Shown: positions 63,301 through 64,000 of the stretch, in pieces
Layout of the letters: each line of letters begins with the position of its first letter
How positions within the stretch are numbered: the first letter of the stretch is position 1
Program-made: the position numbers and the translations under genes
NCBI GenBank assembly: GCA_020344215.1
Contig: CP070815.1
Location: 3,156,866 to 3,220,865, forward strand
DNA: 64,000 nucleotides
Origin: Gemmatimonadota bacterium
Lineage (GTDB): Bacteria > Gemmatimonadota > Gemmatimonadetes > Palauibacterales > KS3-K002
Reading direction: 5' to 3'
Notes under the pieces: model-generated
Seen by the model: the letters and a program-made list of their open reading frames with translations, nothing else
The model's database searches: none
What the model was told of the DNA's origin: nothing

Positions 63301-64000
63301 TCACGGCAACGGAACGAGAAGCGGGCTGGTGCTGCTTCTCTCCACAGAAGATGGATCGTGCCCGAGTTGGCCGTCGTAGTTCACACCCCAGCAGTACACG
63401 TCTCCCTCCGATGTCACCGCGCACGTATGTGCTACCCCCGACGTGGTGAGCGCTACGAAGTCATAGGAGCCAGTGACCGCGACAGGTTCTGGGACAACAT
63501 CACCACCCGGGTCGCCGATGCCCAGCTGTCCGTACAAGTTCGAGCCCCAGCAGTAGGCCTGGCCATCTCCGGCGAGGGCGCAGGTGTGCCATTGGGAGCT
63601 AGCTATGGACACGAAACTGTGCCCGCCCACGACTGCGAGCGGCGTGGCCTGGCGCTCCCTGGGTTCCGAGGTGAAGCCGGCACCCAGTTGGCCGTCGTCG
63701 TTTCTGCCCCAGCAATAGGCGGTCCCGTCGATCCTGACCCCGCACGCATGTGCCTGACCCGCGCTCAGGTGGACGAAGGTGTGGCCGCCGGAGACCGGCC
63801 GGGGATATCTGCTACAGCGATAGTTGTACCAGCCACAGGTCTCTATCTGCCACGGGCTGTCGGTCCCGAGCTGGCCGACGTGGTCCCCACCCCAGCAAAG
63901 GGCCCCCCCGTCGGCCAATAGCCCGCAGGTAAAGAGATGACCCGCGGTCAGCGACTCGAAGCGGCGTGCGACGCGCATGGGAGTCTTGCTGCAAGGCCTA
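63301..64000 (-). CDS. RCC1-repeat protein (5' end beyond window)
   Basis: Open frame through the right edge; 233 residues are visible. Four RCC1 (Alpha-tubulin suppressor-like) repeats with the signature CWGxNxxGQLG: CWGGDHVGQLG, CWGRNDDGQLG, CWGSNLYGQLG and CWGVNYDGQLG, with HTCAL/HTCAV/HACGV strands between. The usual number is seven for a closed propeller, so several repeats and a signal peptide are expected upstream. The ATG at 63978 is probably internal, since the reading frame is open and homologous-looking before it. Many bacterial members are secreted. No catalytic motif. Confidence 0.85.
   Translation of the reverse strand, partial: RPCSKTPMRVARRFESLTAGHLFTCGLLADGGALCWGGDHVGQLGTDSPWQIETCGWYNYRCSRYPRPVSGGHTFVHLSAGQAHACGVRIDGTAYCWGRNDDGQLGAGFTSEPRERQATPLAVVGGHSFVSIASSQWHTCALAGDGQAYCWGSNLYGQLGIGDPGGDVVPEPVAVTGSYDFVALTTSGVAHTCAVTSEGDVYCWGVNYDGQLGHDPSSVERSSTSPLLVPLP

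Overview
The window is GC-rich bacterial chromosome, most likely from a Gemmatimonadota-like lineage. That assignment is inference. It rests on two stand-alone MacB/FtsX 'ADOP' permeases (56295-58727, 60672-63128), a membrane-anchored FlgO-like/TPR protein of the type common there (58982-60643), a decayed member of the sister family that starts MNRLKRLI (2113-2870), a CBM9-like/DUF5916 outer-membrane protein, fused-subunit KorAB, and the two near-identical SnoaL-like lipoproteins. No rRNA, CRISPR array or intact transposase was seen. Four tRNA-type loci are present: Arg(ACG), Leu(GAG), Leu(CAG) and two partial tRNA copies.

Left end (1-10150): an accessory zone. It holds two SnoaL-like lipoprotein genes duplicated together with their upstream DNA, two tandem zinc-ribbon membrane proteins, a frameshifted TPR protein, small orphan ORFs, and a tRNA-Arg whose 5' half is repeated 808 bp away around the second SnoaL gene. 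Beyond two tRNA-Leu genes, a tyrosine-integrase C-terminus is joined out of frame to a decapitated arylsulfatase. KorAB (2-oxoacid:ferredoxin oxidoreductase) follows, then an aminotransferase remnant.

Middle (10150-36150): YwiC-like protein/MsrA, an outer-membrane barrel protein, a chemoreceptor overlapping a periplasmic amino-acid-type binding lipoprotein, a GT-C-like membrane protein, a secreted kinase-like protein followed 5 bp later by a secreted metallophosphatase, an efflux-type operon (HlyD adaptor, ABC ATPase, sigma54 regulator, histidine kinase) with no permease and with a possible sigma54 promoter, a dicarboxylate symporter, several gene remnants, an ankyrin-PD40 fusion, a VWA lipoprotein, a Tat-exported DUF362 protein and a PBP1b.

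Right part (36150-64000): AhpD-like protein, CBM9/DUF5916 protein, MBL-fold hydrolase, a ChaN-like gene broken by a 2-nt frameshift, an ATP-grasp ligase, a DsrC / b-type membrane subunit / HdrD-like iron-sulfur cluster with no DsrAB visible, a cysteine desulfurase, a GH97 glycosidase, a HAMP-PAS sensor without output domain, a Ca/Na exchanger, a divergently arranged EamA transporter and CGNR regulator, a peptidase-TPR fusion, the two ADOP permeases and an RCC1-repeat protein running off the right edge.

The most unusual properties are the secreted kinase/phosphatase pair, the DsrC-MK-like module, the binding-protein/chemoreceptor pair, and a high density of gene-fragment junctions (at least seven), several close to tRNA genes or tRNA fragments.
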